Shown here piece after piece: positions 33,991-43,621 of a stretch of DNA of 64,000 nucleotides. The position numbers were made by a program, and so were the translations under genes. The notes beneath the pieces are model-generated. The model did no database searches. It was given only the letters and a program-made list of their open reading frames with translations, and was not told where the DNA came from. Origin of the DNA: Saprospiraceae bacterium. GTDB taxonomy: Bacteria; Bacteroidota; Bacteroidia; Chitinophagales; Saprospiraceae. Each line of letters opens with the position of its first letter. The stretch's first letter is position 1. The stretch spans positions 108,763-172,762 of the forward strand of contig BQJU01000004.1 of assembly GCA_021604865.1 (NCBI GenBank). The letters are read 5' to 3'.

Positions 33991-34085
33991 AGAAGCGGTA
34001 TACCGGAGTAAAACGAAGGTATAATAGCGGATAGCCCGACCCCAGGTAGTAAACCGGAGTCTTAACGGAGGTTTACTACCTGGGG
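33991..34085. repeat. Tandem hairpins between hisD and hisC
   Basis: Hairpin 2 is a perfect 16-bp stem, CCCCAGGTAGTAAACC (34040-34055) with GGTTTACTACCTGGGG (34070-34085), loop GGAGTCTTAACGGA. Hairpin 1 (ATACC 34000-34004 with GGTAT 34018-34022) has a closely related loop, GGAGTAAAACGAA. Short direct motifs (ATAGAAGCGG, AATAGCGGATAG) surround hairpin 1. There is no T-run. This looks like a REP-type palindromic repeat cluster that could stabilise the upstream mRNA. Confidence 0.7.
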
Positions 34086-34113
34086 GCACGCCCTAACAAT
34101 AATCAGCAAACAA

Positions 34114-35157
34114 ATGATAGATTTAGATCAACTGGTACGCAAAAATATTCTGGGCCTGAAGCCCTATTCTTCAGCGCGTAGTGAGTTTAAGGGTAGTGCG
34201 GAGGTGTTTCTGGATGCCAATGAGAATCCGTATGAGACGGGCCTGAATCGCTATCCTGATCCGTTGCAATGGGCATTGAAGGATAAGATTGCTGTGCTGA
34301 AGGGCTTGCCGGCAGCGCGGATTTTTCTGGGCAATGGCAGTGATGAGGCGATCGACCTGCTGATCCGGATATTTTGTGAGCCGCGACGAGATCATATATT
34401 GACTTTGCCACCGACTTATGGTATGTATCAGGTATCGGCAGATATTGCGGATGTGTTGGTTCGGGAAATTCCGCTGCGCACTGATTTTCAGCCGGATGTA
34501 CCGGCCATTTTAGGGGCAGTAAATGAGCAATCCAGGTTGTTGTTTCTTTGCAGTCCCAACAACCCAACGGGTAATAGTATGGAACCGGACCTGGTTCAGC
34601 AATTGATAGACGGCTTTCCGGGCATTGTGGTCATTGATGAGGCTTATATCGATTTTTCGGCACGGGAAAGTTTTGTACAATTATTAGATCGGGCGCCGAA
34701 TCTGGTGGTATTGCAAACCTTCTCCAAAGCCTGGGGACTGGCGGGCATTCGGTTGGGTATGGCTTTTGCATCGGAAGCTATCATACATTATTTTAATAAG
34801 GTAAAACCGCCTTATAATGTGAATCAGCTGACTCAGAAAGCGGCACTGGCGGCGTTGAACCAGCAGGAGCAGTTTGATCAATGGGTTGCAGCATTGCTGG
34901 CAGAACGGAACAAATTGACGGATCAACTGGGACACCTGGATTTTGTACAAAACATATACCCTTCAGATGCTAATTTTTTGTTGGTGAAAGTCGACGGGGC
35001 GGTGGGATTGTATCGTTATTTAGTTCATGAAAAGATCATAGTACGCGACCGGTCGCGGGTATTGCTTTGTGAAGATTGTCTACGTATAACGGTGGGCAGG
35101 CCGGAGGAAAATCGAAGATTGATGGGATGTCTTAGCAATTGGAAAGCACATAAATAG
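34114..35157 (+). CDS. hisC: Histidinol-phosphate aminotransferase
   Basis: A 347-residue PLP enzyme (aminotransferase class II fold) making L-histidinol phosphate from imidazole-acetol phosphate and glutamate. Key features are [19 protein letters not shown] (substrate/N-terminal arm), [35 protein letters not shown], and the PLP lysine in [15 protein letters not shown] (about residue 206). The C-terminal Arg in [15 protein letters not shown] binds the phosphate or carboxylate. The length is typical. Confidence 0.96.
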   Translation: MIDLDQLVRKNILGLKPYSSARSEFKGSAEVFLDANENPYETGLNRYPDPLQWALKDKIAVLKGLPAARIFLGNGSDEAIDLLIRIFCEPRRDHILTLPPTYGMYQVSADIADVLVREIPLRTDFQPDVPAILGAVNEQSRLLFLCSPNNPTGNSMEPDLVQQLIDGFPGIVVIDEAYIDFSARESFVQLLDRAPNLVVLQTFSKAWGLAGIRLGMAFASEAIIHYFNKVKPPYNVNQLTQKAALAALNQQEQFDQWVAALLAERNKLTDQLGHLDFVQNIYPSDANFLLVKVDGAVGLYRYLVHEKIIVRDRSRVLLCEDCLRITVGRPEENRRLMGCLSNWKAHK

Positions 35158-35168
35158 CAATTTTAACC

Positions 35169-36332
35169 ATGACAGCAAAAAGCAAAAAAGGCGGACAAAA
35201 ACTCCTCATTCTGGACCGGGATGGTACGATCGTATTGGAACCGCCAGTAGATTACCAGCTAGATTCACTGGAAAAGCTGGAGTTTTATCCAAGGGTATTT
35301 CAATACTTATCTAAAATTGTGCAAGAGCTGGATTATCAGCTTATTATGATCACCAATCAGGATGGCCTGGGAACCGATAGTTTTCCGGAGGATACCTTTT
35401 GGCCAGCGCATGGGAAGATCATGAAGGCCTTTGAAAATGAAGGCATTACTTTTGGAGATGTGTTGATAGACCGCACTTTCCCACATGAAAATGCGCCTAC
35501 CCGCAAGCCAGCTACCGGCCTGATGACGCCTTATATGCAAGGCGATTATGACCTGGCCAATTCGATTGTGGTAGGTGACCGCCTGACGGATATGGAGCTG
35601 GCTCGAAATCTAGGTGCAAAAGGCATCTGGCTGAATGGCGATCCGGAATTAGGGGCTGATGAATTGCAAAGTGACAAACGAGACACCCTACATGAGGTGA
35701 TTGCTTTGGCAACCAACGACTGGGCCGACATCTACCGATTTCTCAAATTGCCTTCCCGGAAGGCTCATGTACAGCGCAAAACAAAAGAAACGGACATCCT
35801 GATCGAGCTAAACCTGGATGGCAGCGGCGTGGCGAAAAATGATACGGGCATCAGCTTTTTTGATCATATGCTGGATCAGTTAGCCAGGCACTCCAATAGC
35901 GACCTGAAAGTATTTGTCAAAGGCGACTTGCATATAGATGAACATCATACGATTGAGGATACGGCACTAGCCCTTGGTGAGGCCTTCCGTCAGGCACTTG
36001 GCGATAAACGAGGCATAGAACGCTACGGTTACTGTCTGCCTATGGATGATTGTCTGGCTCAGGTGGCCATCGACTTCGGTGGGCGGCCCTGGCTGGTTTG
36101 GGAGGCGGAATTTAAGCGGGAAATGATCGGCAAGATGCCAACGGAAATGTTTGTCCACTTTTTTAAGTCTTTCAGTGATGCAGCTTTGTGCAACCTGAAT
36201 GTCAAAGCGGAAGGCACCAATGAGCACCATAAAATCGAGGCCATTTTTAAGGCTTTCGCCAAATCGATCAAACAAGCCAAACAACGGGATGTGGAACAGA
36301 TGGATCTGCCCTCGACGAAAGGTGTGCTTTGA
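35169..36332 (+). CDS. hisB: Bifunctional histidinol-phosphatase / imidazoleglycerol-phosphate dehydratase
   Basis: A 387-residue fusion of two activities of the pathway. Residues 1-170 are the HAD-type histidinol-phosphatase ([15 protein letters not shown] with the nucleophile Asp near residue 15, [31 protein letters not shown]). Residues about 195-387 are the dehydratase, with metal-binding histidines in [33 protein letters not shown] and [23 protein letters not shown]. The fused form is shared with enterobacteria and many Bacteroidota. It starts 11 bp after hisC. Confidence 0.97.
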   Translation: MTAKSKKGGQKLLILDRDGTIVLEPPVDYQLDSLEKLEFYPRVFQYLSKIVQELDYQLIMITNQDGLGTDSFPEDTFWPAHGKIMKAFENEGITFGDVLIDRTFPHENAPTRKPATGLMTPYMQGDYDLANSIVVGDRLTDMELARNLGAKGIWLNGDPELGADELQSDKRDTLHEVIALATNDWADIYRFLKLPSRKAHVQRKTKETDILIELNLDGSGVAKNDTGISFFDHMLDQLARHSNSDLKVFVKGDLHIDEHHTIEDTALALGEAFRQALGDKRGIERYGYCLPMDDCLAQVAIDFGGRPWLVWEAEFKREMIGKMPTEMFVHFFKSFSDAALCNLNVKAEGTNEHHKIEAIFKAFAKSIKQAKQRDVEQMDLPSTKGVL

Positions 36333-36389
36333 GCAACTTCATCGTTGGGCTTTACAAATTTTAAAAGACTTTAGTTTCAAGAAAAACTT

Positions 36390-36977
36390 ATGAAAATAGC
36401 CATCATCGACTATAATGCGGGTAACGTCCGATCGGTGCTTTACGCCATGGAGCGCCTGGGGATAGCAGCTGATTTGACGGCCGACCACCAACGGATACGG
36501 GAGGCAGACAAGGTGATCTTTCCGGGTGTTGGGGAGGCGCGCACCACCATGCATTATTTGCGCGCACGCGGGTTGGATGAGCTGATTTGTTCCCTCACTC
36601 AACCGGTATTGGGCATCTGTTTGGGTATGCAGTTGCTTTGTGAGCATTCCGAAGAGAATGATACCGATTGTCTGGGGATTATTCCCCAGCGAGTAATCCG
36701 CTTTCAGCCTAAGGCCGGCGAAAAAGTGCCGCACATGGGTTGGAATCAGATCAAAGTGGGAGAAGGCAGCTGGCTCGATCCCGCTTTGGATGGGGAATAC
36801 GTTTATTTTGTACATAGCTATTTTGCCGAAATCGGACCTTACACGGCTGGGGAAACGGATTATATTCAGCCCTTTAGTTCAGTAATGCGGAAGGATAACT
36901 TCTACGCCACCCAGTTTCACCCCGAAAAGTCGGGCGCGGTGGGGCGGCGGATATTGGAGGGGTTTTTGAAGGTTTGA
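36390..36977 (+). CDS. hisH: Imidazole glycerol phosphate synthase, glutamine amidotransferase subunit
   Basis: A 195-residue class I glutamine amidotransferase supplying ammonia to HisF. The catalytic triad is visible: nucleophile Cys in PVLGICLGMQLLCEHSE (about residue 78), His in ATQFHPEKSG (about 177) and Glu (about 179). The oxyanion region PGVGEARTTMHYL is present. It starts 57 bp after hisB. HisF is encoded two genes downstream. Confidence 0.97.
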   Translation: MKIAIIDYNAGNVRSVLYAMERLGIAADLTADHQRIREADKVIFPGVGEARTTMHYLRARGLDELICSLTQPVLGICLGMQLLCEHSEENDTDCLGIIPQRVIRFQPKAGEKVPHMGWNQIKVGEGSWLDPALDGEYVYFVHSYFAEIGPYTAGETDYIQPFSSVMRKDNFYATQFHPEKSGAVGRRILEGFLKV

Positions 36978-37094
36978 TGGTGGATGTAAGTTCAGGTTTG
37001 GAGTATTTGGGTGTGAATAATTTCTACTAAGCCACTAATTTTTCTAACCCCAATTAAAGGAGACAGGGTGGTCCCTAAAATCTAAAATAATGAA

Positions 37095-37811
37095 ATGCAA
37101 ATCATACCAGCAATAGACATCATCGAAGGAAAATGTGTACGCCTGACTCAGGGTGACTACAACCAGAAAAAGGTGTACAATGAAGATCCACTGGAGGTGG
37201 CCAAACAATTTGAAGGGGCCGGTTTACAGCGGCTACATTTGGTAGACCTTGATGGGGCACGTGCCAGTCGGATCATCAATCACCGGGTATTGGAAAAGAT
37301 TGCCTCCAGGACGACTTTACACATCGACTTTGGAGGTGGGTTAAAATCGGATGAAGATATCCGGATTGCCTTTAATAGTGGCGCCAGGCAGATCACTGGA
37401 GGTACCATTGCCGTCAAACAACCCGATAAATTTGAAAGTTGGCTGAAAGCATACGGTTCAGAAAAAATCATTCTGGGAGCGGATGCCAAAGACCGGAAGA
37501 TTGCGGTGAGTGGCTGGCAGGAAAAAAGTGAGCTCGACCTTTTGGCGTTTTTGGAAGATTATACCGATAAAGGTGTCGTGTACACCATCTGTACCGACAT
37601 TGCCAAAGATGGCTTATTGCAAGGCAGTTCGGTGGAATTGTACCAGGAGATACGGGCGGCCTTTCCCGAGCTAAAACTGATCGCCAGCGGTGGGGTGACC
37701 ACGGTGGCAGAGCTGGAACAGCTAAGCGAAATTGGCTGTTTTGGGGCCATTATTGGCAAAGCGTTGTATGAAGGGCATATTAAATTGGAGGAATTGCAAA
37801 AGTTTATATAA
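37095..37811 (+). CDS. hisA: ProFAR isomerase
   Basis: A 238-residue TIM-barrel enzyme, 1-(5-phosphoribosyl)-5-[(5-phosphoribosylamino)methylideneamino]imidazole-4-carboxamide isomerase. Catalytic Asp in [20 protein letters not shown] (Asp8) and Asp in [15 protein letters not shown] (about 129) are in place, with phosphate-binding loops [11 protein letters not shown] and [12 protein letters not shown]. It is separated from hisH by 117 bp without notable features and from hisF by one base. Confidence 0.96.
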   Translation: MQIIPAIDIIEGKCVRLTQGDYNQKKVYNEDPLEVAKQFEGAGLQRLHLVDLDGARASRIINHRVLEKIASRTTLHIDFGGGLKSDEDIRIAFNSGARQITGGTIAVKQPDKFESWLKAYGSEKIILGADAKDRKIAVSGWQEKSELDLLAFLEDYTDKGVVYTICTDIAKDGLLQGSSVELYQEIRAAFPELKLIASGGVTTVAELEQLSEIGCFGAIIGKALYEGHIKLEELQKFI

Positions 37812-37812
37812 G

Positions 37813-38568
37813 ATGTTAGCAAAACGAATCATACCCTGCCTGGACATCAAAGACGGCCGAACGGTCAAAGGCGTTAATTTTGTCAACCTGCGCGATGCAG
37901 GTGATCCGGTGGAATTGGGTGCACTCTACAGCGAACAGGGTGCTGATGAGCTGATCTTTCTCGATATTACGGCAACCCATGAAAAGCGCAAAACGCTGGC
38001 TTCATTAGCGCGGGAGATTGCCCGGCATCTGAGTATCCCCTTTACCATAGGCGGTGGCATCAAATCAGTAGAAGATGTGGAGGTTTTGCTTCAGTCGGGA
38101 GCGGATAAGATTTCTATCAATTCAGCCGCGGTACGGCGCCCGGAATTGATCAATGAATTGGCCAAAAACTTCGGTAGTCAGTTTGTCGTATTGGCCGTTG
38201 ATGCCAAACAAATTGACGGCGACTGGTGGGTACACCTCAATGGCGGCCGCATTGCGACGGAGATTCGATTGCTGGATTGGGTAAAAGAAAGTCAGGAGCG
38301 GGGTGCCGGAGAAATTCTGTTTACCTCTATGGATCATGATGGTACTAAAAATGGTTTTGCCAATGAGATCACTGCCCAGGTTTCGGAGGCTTTATCCATA
38401 CCGGTCATTGCTTCTGGTGGGGCGGGCACGATGGAACATTTTAAAGATGTCTTTACGATTGGCAAGGCCGATGCCGGATTGGCGGCCAGTATTTTTCACT
38501 TTCGTGAAATTGGCATTGGAGCGTTGAAGGACTATTTGGAAAGGGAGGATATTGTGGTGAGACAGTGA
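37813..38568 (+). CDS. hisF: Imidazole glycerol phosphate synthase cyclase subunit
   Basis: A 251-residue TIM barrel that cyclises PRFAR with ammonia from HisH to imidazole glycerol phosphate and AICAR. Catalytic Asp11 in [20 protein letters not shown] and Asp near 130 ([10 protein letters not shown]) are present, with phosphate loops [11 protein letters not shown] and [11 protein letters not shown]. The frame is open from 37732, but ATG 37813, one base after the hisA stop, is the family start. Confidence 0.97.
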   Translation: MLAKRIIPCLDIKDGRTVKGVNFVNLRDAGDPVELGALYSEQGADELIFLDITATHEKRKTLASLAREIARHLSIPFTIGGGIKSVEDVEVLLQSGADKISINSAAVRRPELINELAKNFGSQFVVLAVDAKQIDGDWWVHLNGGRIATEIRLLDWVKESQERGAGEILFTSMDHDGTKNGFANEITAQVSEALSIPVIASGGAGTMEHFKDVFTIGKADAGLAASIFHFREIGIGALKDYLEREDIVVRQ

Positions 38569-38623
38569 TATGGTGTGACAACATTGGAGAGCAAAGCTCC
38601 GCTAAAACCAAAAACCAAAAATT

Positions 38624-39235
38624 ATGAATCAATTGAATATCGAAAAGCTGGATTTTGCCAAAGGAGGAGGACTCCTGCCTGTGATCATTCAGGATATGGC
38701 TACTGATAAGGTACTGATGCTGGGCTATATGAACCGGGAGGCACTTGAAAAGACTCTGGCGGAAAAGCGGGTCACCTTCTACAGCCGTAGTAAACAACGT
38801 CTATGGACCAAGGGAGAAACTTCTGGAAATTTCCTGGAGTTAAAAGCCATCGCAGTAGATTGTGATCAGGATACCCTGCTGATAAAAGCCCACCCTATTG
38901 GCCCAGTTTGCCATACGGGTAGTGATACTTGTTTTCAGGAGGAGAATCGGCACAAAGACTTTATTCGCCATCTTGAGAAGGTGATCCAAGACCGGAAAGC
39001 CAATCCGCAGGAAGGGTCTTATACGGCTTCCCTTTTTGCCAGCGGTATTAACAAGGTGGCTCAAAAGGTAGGCGAGGAAGCAGTGGAGCTGGTCATTGAA
39101 GCCAAGGATGATAATAAGGCGTTGTTTTTGGGAGAGGCGGCGGATTTGATGTATCATTATCTGGTGTTGCTGACAGCTAAGGGGGTTGCTTTGGATGATG
39201 TGGTGCGGATTTTGGAGGGGCGGCATGGGGGGTGA
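38624..39235 (+). CDS. hisIE: Bifunctional phosphoribosyl-AMP cyclohydrolase / phosphoribosyl-ATP pyrophosphatase
   Basis: A 203-residue fusion. Residues about 1-110 are the HisI domain (MLGYMNREALEKTLAEKRVTFYSRSKQRLWTKGETSGN, metal site AIAVDCDQDTLLIKAHPIGPVCHTGSDTCF). Residues about 118-203 are the HisE domain (YTASLFASGINKVAQKVGEEAVELVIEAKDDNKALFLGEAADLMYHYLVLL). Together they catalyse steps two and three of the pathway. It is the last gene of the operon, so the operon covers every step from hisG to hisD. Confidence 0.97.
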   Translation: MNQLNIEKLDFAKGGGLLPVIIQDMATDKVLMLGYMNREALEKTLAEKRVTFYSRSKQRLWTKGETSGNFLELKAIAVDCDQDTLLIKAHPIGPVCHTGSDTCFQEENRHKDFIRHLEKVIQDRKANPQEGSYTASLFASGINKVAQKVGEEAVELVIEAKDDNKALFLGEAADLMYHYLVLLTAKGVALDDVVRILEGRHGG

Positions 39236-39674
39236 AGGTTTAGAGTTGTTTAGGAAGGTTTAGGAAGGTTTAGGGGGGGAGTGATGGTTTTGGACGGAGT
39301 CGAACTTTTCAGTTTTTTCAGTTTTTTCGATCTTTTCAAGAGGAACTGGTTTAGAGTGGTTTAGGAGGTTTAGAACGGGATAGCTCTTTCCAATTCGTAC
39401 GTTTTTTTCAATCCTTCTTTCAGGCGAGGAAGCCTCGGCGTAGTTGCTCCAAAGGGAAAACCGGTTTAGATAGGTTTTGGGTATTAAAAAGTTGACGGAT
39501 CGAATGTGGGCATTATTGGAAACGGTTAAAACCGGCAACAAGTGGAGCAAAAATAGGAAGAAAAGCGGCTTAAAGGGGATTCTACCAGAATAATGCATTA
39601 ATTTGGGGAGGGTTTGAATCATTAATAACAAAAATGGCCCTATTTGAGAACCGGGATATCCAGCAGTTTTTATC
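39236..39674. other. Intergenic region with short degenerate repeats
   Basis: It begins with imperfect tandem copies of AAGGTTTAGG (about 39236-39275), then AGTTTTTTCAGTTTTTTC and another GGTTTAG-rich patch near 39350-39375. A distant inverted pair TTGCTCC/GGAGCAA (about 39442 and 39545) encloses about 100 bp. No frame here is convincing. This is the border between the his operon and the accessory region. Confidence 0.45.
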
Positions 39675-40664
39675 ATGAATTATATCTCTATTAGTCTTTA
39701 TCGCAAAATGATAAATCATGCCTTAAGCGAAGGCCTGACAAGAGATCACTTCAGAGGTTTATCAACTTCAATTGATTCACTAGAAAAAGTTCGAGCTGTT
39801 CCTGCAGATCACTTCTTTGAGCTCCATGAAAAATTAGATAAAGAATTGGGGCCCGGATTTTCTGTTAGAGTAGGACAACATATGAAAATCGAAGATTATG
39901 GCGTTCTTGGGCTTTCCTGGCGAACTTGTTCGTGGGCAGGAGAGATATTTGATCGTTGTGAACGGTATTTTAAGCTGCTTTCAAATACCTATGCATTTAA
40001 AGTCGAAAAAAATGCAGACATTTCTTATGTCATATTGTATCGTGATGCACATCGTAGGGGCGTAGAATTATCCAATGAAGCAACACTTTCGGCTACGGTT
40101 GTTGTCCTTCAGGCAATGACTGAAACAAGTATTTCACCCATTGAAGTGTCCTTTAAACATCCACCTCCGAAAAAACTTGACAGCTATTCCGAGGCATTTA
40201 ATTGTCCTGTCTTATTTAATCAACCACAAAATTTCATCGCCTATCGGGCACAAGACCTGGAGAAACGGACGGCCAAAGCCGATGCAAGTATCAATAAGTT
40301 TCTGGTGGAAAGAGTGCAAGAGGAAACAAATGGCATTACATTAAGTGCAAACAGAGTTGCATCAGATGTTGAAAACCTAATAAAAGATGCGCTCCCCAGC
40401 GGCATACCAAGTGTTAATCAGATCGGACTGCACTTGGGAATGAGCAATCGTACCCTTACACGCAGATTGGCTGAAAATGGCGTTACATTCAGAGATTTGG
40501 TTAAGAAAACTCAATTAGAGGTTGCCCTAAAACTTCTAAAAAACCCAACGAGAAGTATTGCCGAAATCGCCTTTGAAGCTGGCTTCTCAGAACAGAGTGC
40601 CTTCAACCGCGCATTCAAGCGCTGGACCGGAAAATCACCAATAAAATTCCGAAAAGGTCATTGA
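39675..40664 (+). CDS. AraC family transcriptional regulator (Arabinose_bd type)
   Basis: A 329-residue regulator. Residues about 5-190 resemble the Arabinose_bd/DUF-type N-terminal domain (HALSEGLTRDHFRGLSTSIDSLEKVRAVPADHFFELHEKLDKELGPGFSVRVGQHM ... YGVLGLSWRTCSW) found in OruR/ArgR-like AraC proteins. The C-terminal 100 residues are the double helix-turn-helix (IGLHLGMSNRTLTRRLAENGVTFRDLVKK; SIAEIAFEAGFSEQSAFNRAFKRWTGKSPIKFRK). It directly precedes a DUF1772 gene and a truncated NmrA-type gene, which it probably controlled. Confidence 0.9.
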   Translation: MNYISISLYRKMINHALSEGLTRDHFRGLSTSIDSLEKVRAVPADHFFELHEKLDKELGPGFSVRVGQHMKIEDYGVLGLSWRTCSWAGEIFDRCERYFKLLSNTYAFKVEKNADISYVILYRDAHRRGVELSNEATLSATVVVLQAMTETSISPIEVSFKHPPPKKLDSYSEAFNCPVLFNQPQNFIAYRAQDLEKRTAKADASINKFLVERVQEETNGITLSANRVASDVENLIKDALPSGIPSVNQIGLHLGMSNRTLTRRLAENGVTFRDLVKKTQLEVALKLLKNPTRSIAEIAFEAGFSEQSAFNRAFKRWTGKSPIKFRKGH

Positions 40665-40766
40665 CCTCTCCCCTTTGGCTTAAACTATCAAAACATTGGC
40701 TTGAAGTGTCAAGCCAATCACAGCACTTTTCCCCAATTTTGCTTCTGTAACCAATAAAGAAGTAAA

Positions 40767-41267
40767 ATGGAAATTTCAATTAAATCATTTATTCTATTCG
40801 GAGCTGTAGCGCTAACCGGCCTATCTGCCGGATTTTTCTACGCCTGGTCGGTTTCCGTGATACCCGGCACCCAAAAGGTGACGGATACTACGTACTTGGA
40901 AACCATGCAATCGATCAATAGAGCGATACTCAACCCTGCTTTTTTTCTGATTTTCTTTGGGAGCATCGTCTTTCTGGCTATCGGCAGCATATCTCAGTTT
41001 AATGCGAGCAAAATCACCTTTTGGCTGATGTTGACCTCCTCCATTTTTTATTTGCTAGGAACTGTGGGAGTTACGGCACTGGGCAATGTTCCGCTCAACG
41101 ACCAATTGGATGTGCTGGACCTGGGAGCATTGACAACAAATAAAATTATGGAATTCAGAAAATTTTACGAAACAAGCTGGAATCGCTTACACCTAATCAG
41201 GACCGTCTTCGCAGTTGCATCCTTCCTGCTTTCTGTACTCGCTGTTTTCACTTACCCAAAGAATTAA
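40767..41267 (+). CDS. DUF1772 domain integral membrane protein
   Basis: A 166-residue protein with four membrane helices (SFILFGAVALTGLSAGFFYAW, PAFFLIFFGSIVFLAIGSIS, ITFWLMLTSSIFYLLGTVGVTALGNVPLN, IRTVFAVASFLLSVLAVFTY). The motifs GFFYAWSVSVIPGTQ, TALGNVPLNDQLD and FYETSWNRLHLIRT define DUF1772, a family related to fungal anthrone oxygenases. It often sits beside AraC regulators and NAD(P)H-binding NmrA proteins, as here. Confidence 0.9.
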   Translation: MEISIKSFILFGAVALTGLSAGFFYAWSVSVIPGTQKVTDTTYLETMQSINRAILNPAFFLIFFGSIVFLAIGSISQFNASKITFWLMLTSSIFYLLGTVGVTALGNVPLNDQLDVLDLGALTTNKIMEFRKFYETSWNRLHLIRTVFAVASFLLSVLAVFTYPKN

Positions 41268-41289
41268 TTTTCAACTCAAAATCATAAAA

Positions 41290-41376
41290 ATGAAAGACAA
41301 CATCTTAGTAATCGGAGGTACTGGTAAAACCGGTGGCCGGGTAGCTTATAGGTTGAACAACCTTGGTCAAAATTGA
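41290..41376 (+). pseudogene. N-terminal remnant of an NmrA/NAD(P)-binding family gene
   Basis: A 28-codon frame encodes MKDNILVIGGTGKTGGRVAY and stops eight codons later. The GGTGKTG loop is the Rossmann dinucleotide-binding motif of NmrA-like atypical short-chain dehydrogenases, which normally run to about 250-300 residues. The rest of the gene is missing; unrelated sequence and the repeat copy B follow. It stands 22 bp after the DUF1772 gene in the expected operon position, so it is read as a truncated gene. Confidence 0.8.
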
Positions 41377-41489
41377 AGGCCGCCGGCCCTTAGGTTTCCT
41401 CAATTGGCTTCATCATAGGATTAAGGTTTTTATCAGAAAAAACTTAAATTGAGCTGTGGTGAAGCCAATAGTGGGAAAGATGGCTTTCC

Positions 41490-41660
41490 CTAAGGGCTTG
41501 TTTGGAGGCCGGCTTTGCATTGCCGTTCCCCGGGCGTCTGTGCCATGCTCCTTCGCTGAAGCTTCGGCGCAAGCGAAAGGCTTCGACGACGGCGCGCGGT
41601 CGAAGCCTTCTGGCGAAGAACCTCGGCAAGCGTATGGTTGGCCTCCAATCATGCCCTAAG
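41490..41660. repeat. GC-rich MITE-like repeat, copy B
   Basis: A 171-bp element with terminal inverted repeats CTAAGGGCTTGTTTGGAGGC (left) and CTTAGGGCATGATTGGAGGC (reverse complement of the right end). The core from about 41534 (GGCGTCTGTGCCATGCTCC) to 41601 (CGGCGCGCGG) is nearly identical to copy A in the same orientation. The arms are exchanged: the left arm here matches the right arm of copy A inverted, and vice versa. An additional inverted pair ATTGGCTTCA/TGAAGCCAAT (about 41404 and 41459) lies just upstream. Confidence 0.8.
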
Positions 41661-41774
41661 AGAAGTGCTTGGGCATCGGATGAAATCGTAGCAGGCTGTT
41701 TAACGGCTGCCAAACATAGCATCTCCTAGCCACGGGCAAAAAACTAGCTAAACTGGTTAAACAAAAAAAATAAA

Positions 41775-42422
41775 ATGCCGGAATTTTGGGAGTCAAGCTT
41801 TAGGGATAAGCAAACAATGTGGGGGTTTGAACCTGCGGATTCCGCAATAGCAACCGTTGGTTTATTTCTGGAAAATGGATTAAAAGAAATATTAATTCCT
41901 GGATTTGGATACGGTAGAAATGCAAATGTTTTTATTGACAACGGATTTGATGTCACCGGAATAGAGATTTCAGAAACGGCCATTGCCTTAGCAAAAAAGC
42001 ATTATGGCGCTAATATAAAAGTGTTTCACGGAGCTGTTAGCGAGATGCCGTTTGACCAAAAAATGTATGATGGTGTTTTTTGTTATGCCTTAATCCATTT
42101 GTTAAATCAAGAAGAGCGAGTCAAACTAGTTGATGATTGCTACAACCAACTTAGGCCAGGTGGATACATGGTTTTTGTAGCAATATCTAAAAACACCGCT
42201 ACCTACGGAGAAGGAATAAAATTAAGTGAAGACAGGTTTGAAACCAAACATGGTATTAAGCTATTCTTTTATGATTTGGATTCAATAGAAAAAGAATTTG
42301 GTAGATATGGATTGATTGGAGCTAAAGAGGTAGATGAACCTGCAAAGAATATAGGAAACAAAATCTCACTAAAATTTTGGCAAATAACCTGTAGAAAAGA
42401 AGGGGGAATGCCAGATTCTTAG
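41775..42422 (+). CDS. Class I SAM-dependent methyltransferase
   Basis: A 215-residue protein with SAM motif I ILIPGFGYGRNANVF (about residues 40-54), the acidic residue after beta-2 in VTGIEISETAIALAKK, and the later motifs FDGVFCYALIHLL-like (YDGVFCYALIHLLNQEERVKLVDDCYNQLRPGG). It resembles TehB/UbiE-like small-molecule methyltransferases; the substrate is unknown. It stands alone between repeats and pseudogenes and is AT-richer than the his operon, consistent with recent acquisition. Confidence 0.85.
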   Translation: MPEFWESSFRDKQTMWGFEPADSAIATVGLFLENGLKEILIPGFGYGRNANVFIDNGFDVTGIEISETAIALAKKHYGANIKVFHGAVSEMPFDQKMYDGVFCYALIHLLNQEERVKLVDDCYNQLRPGGYMVFVAISKNTATYGEGIKLSEDRFETKHGIKLFFYDLDSIEKEFGRYGLIGAKEVDEPAKNIGNKISLKFWQITCRKEGGMPDS

Positions 42423-42475
42423 GGCTGTTGGTAACAATTTCTTCCTGCAAAGGATAACCCAATAAAGAGTACAAA

Positions 42476-43560
42476 ATGAAACTAAGCTACCACATTATAT
42501 ATTATACATGTCTTGTGTCAATGCTCTTTTCATGTGAAAATAACACTAGTGAAAGTGCAGCAGAACGGACATCAAACATTTCAATTGTGTCAAGAATTGA
42601 TTCAATTGCAAGTTCCTATTTGAATAGCAAAAAGATTGTTGGATTTTCAATTGCTGTTTTGCAGGGGCACTAAATTTTCTTATAGCAATTCTGGGTTTCT
42701 ATTAATGGGATTAATTATTGAAAAACTTTCAGGAACCACTTATGAAGATTTTATCGAACAGACGGTTAGTAAGCCATTAAGATTAAATTCACTTAAACAT
42801 TTAAACCGAAACAAAGAAAACGGAACTTCAATTAGATATGATTTAGCAGACTCAATTTTTGTGAAAAGCATGATGGATACAGTCTATTATTTCAAAGGGG
42901 ATGGATGGAGGAATGAGTGCAACGGCAACAGATTTAGCAAGGATACCTTTTGAATTAGAAGATGGAAATATTTTATCTGAGCAGTCTCTTAAAACAATGA
43001 TGCTCCCCACGCATTTTGCAGATGAATCGATAAGTGATTATGGGTTAGGAGTTCGTAAAGGAGCATTTGCGGGTTTCAAAGTTTGGGGGCATACGGGTGG
43101 GCATTCCAACTATTGGAGTACGCTAGCATATTATCCGGAAAAAGGCATTAGTATTGTTGTATTTGGAAACACAGATTACTCACCAGTAGATGCTTTATTA
43201 ATAGAGGGGGATGTAGCTTTAATTGCCCTAGATGAAGTCGAAACAAACTTGGAAAAACGTGAGGTCAAACATACTGACCTCAGTATCTATGCTGGTGAAT
43301 ATTCAAATTTTAAAGAATACATGTCTCCTGATGATGCTCAAATAATTCAGCCAAATAAAAGGGATAGTAATCGACTTTATCGGAAGTACAAAAATAGTAC
43401 GTCAGAAGGCATGAAATTATTCTACTTAGAGAATCATACTTTTGCACCTGAAAAGTATCCTATGGACAGGATAGTTTTTGATATTAATAAAGCAGGTAAA
43501 GTAGTTGGGTTGAGAGATTATTATAATGGATTTTACATGCAGATGGGTAAAAAAAAATAG
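42476..43560 (+). pseudogene. Broken serine hydrolase of the beta-lactamase class C family
   Basis: Three frames together give one damaged protein. Frame 1 (42476 to about 42670) encodes a lipoprotein signal (MLFSCEN) and GFSIAVLQG. Frame 2 (about 42670-42905) resumes at KFSYSNSGFLLMG, the YxN motif. Frame 3 (about 42905-43560) continues GGMSATATDLARIP and WGHTGGHSN (HxG motif). The segment that should carry the catalytic SxxK between frames 1 and 2 is missing, indicating a deletion. The second lesion is a 4-bp tandem duplication (GATGGATG, 42900-42907). The gene cannot make an active enzyme. Confidence 0.9.
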
Positions 43561-43621
43561 GGCGAGCAGCCTCTAAATTTGAGGATTGGGTAATCATCAA
43601 ATCCGACCTCAAAACAAGTAC

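Noticed and set aside
39236..39300. CRISPR-like array in the AAGGTTTAGG repeats
   Set aside because: Repeats are contiguous, 10 bp long and degenerate, with no spacers and no cas genes.
42417..42475. Integron attC-like site after the methyltransferase gene
   Set aside because: GTTGGTA and TAACCCA occur in the opposite order to the attC core sites, and no integrase was seen.
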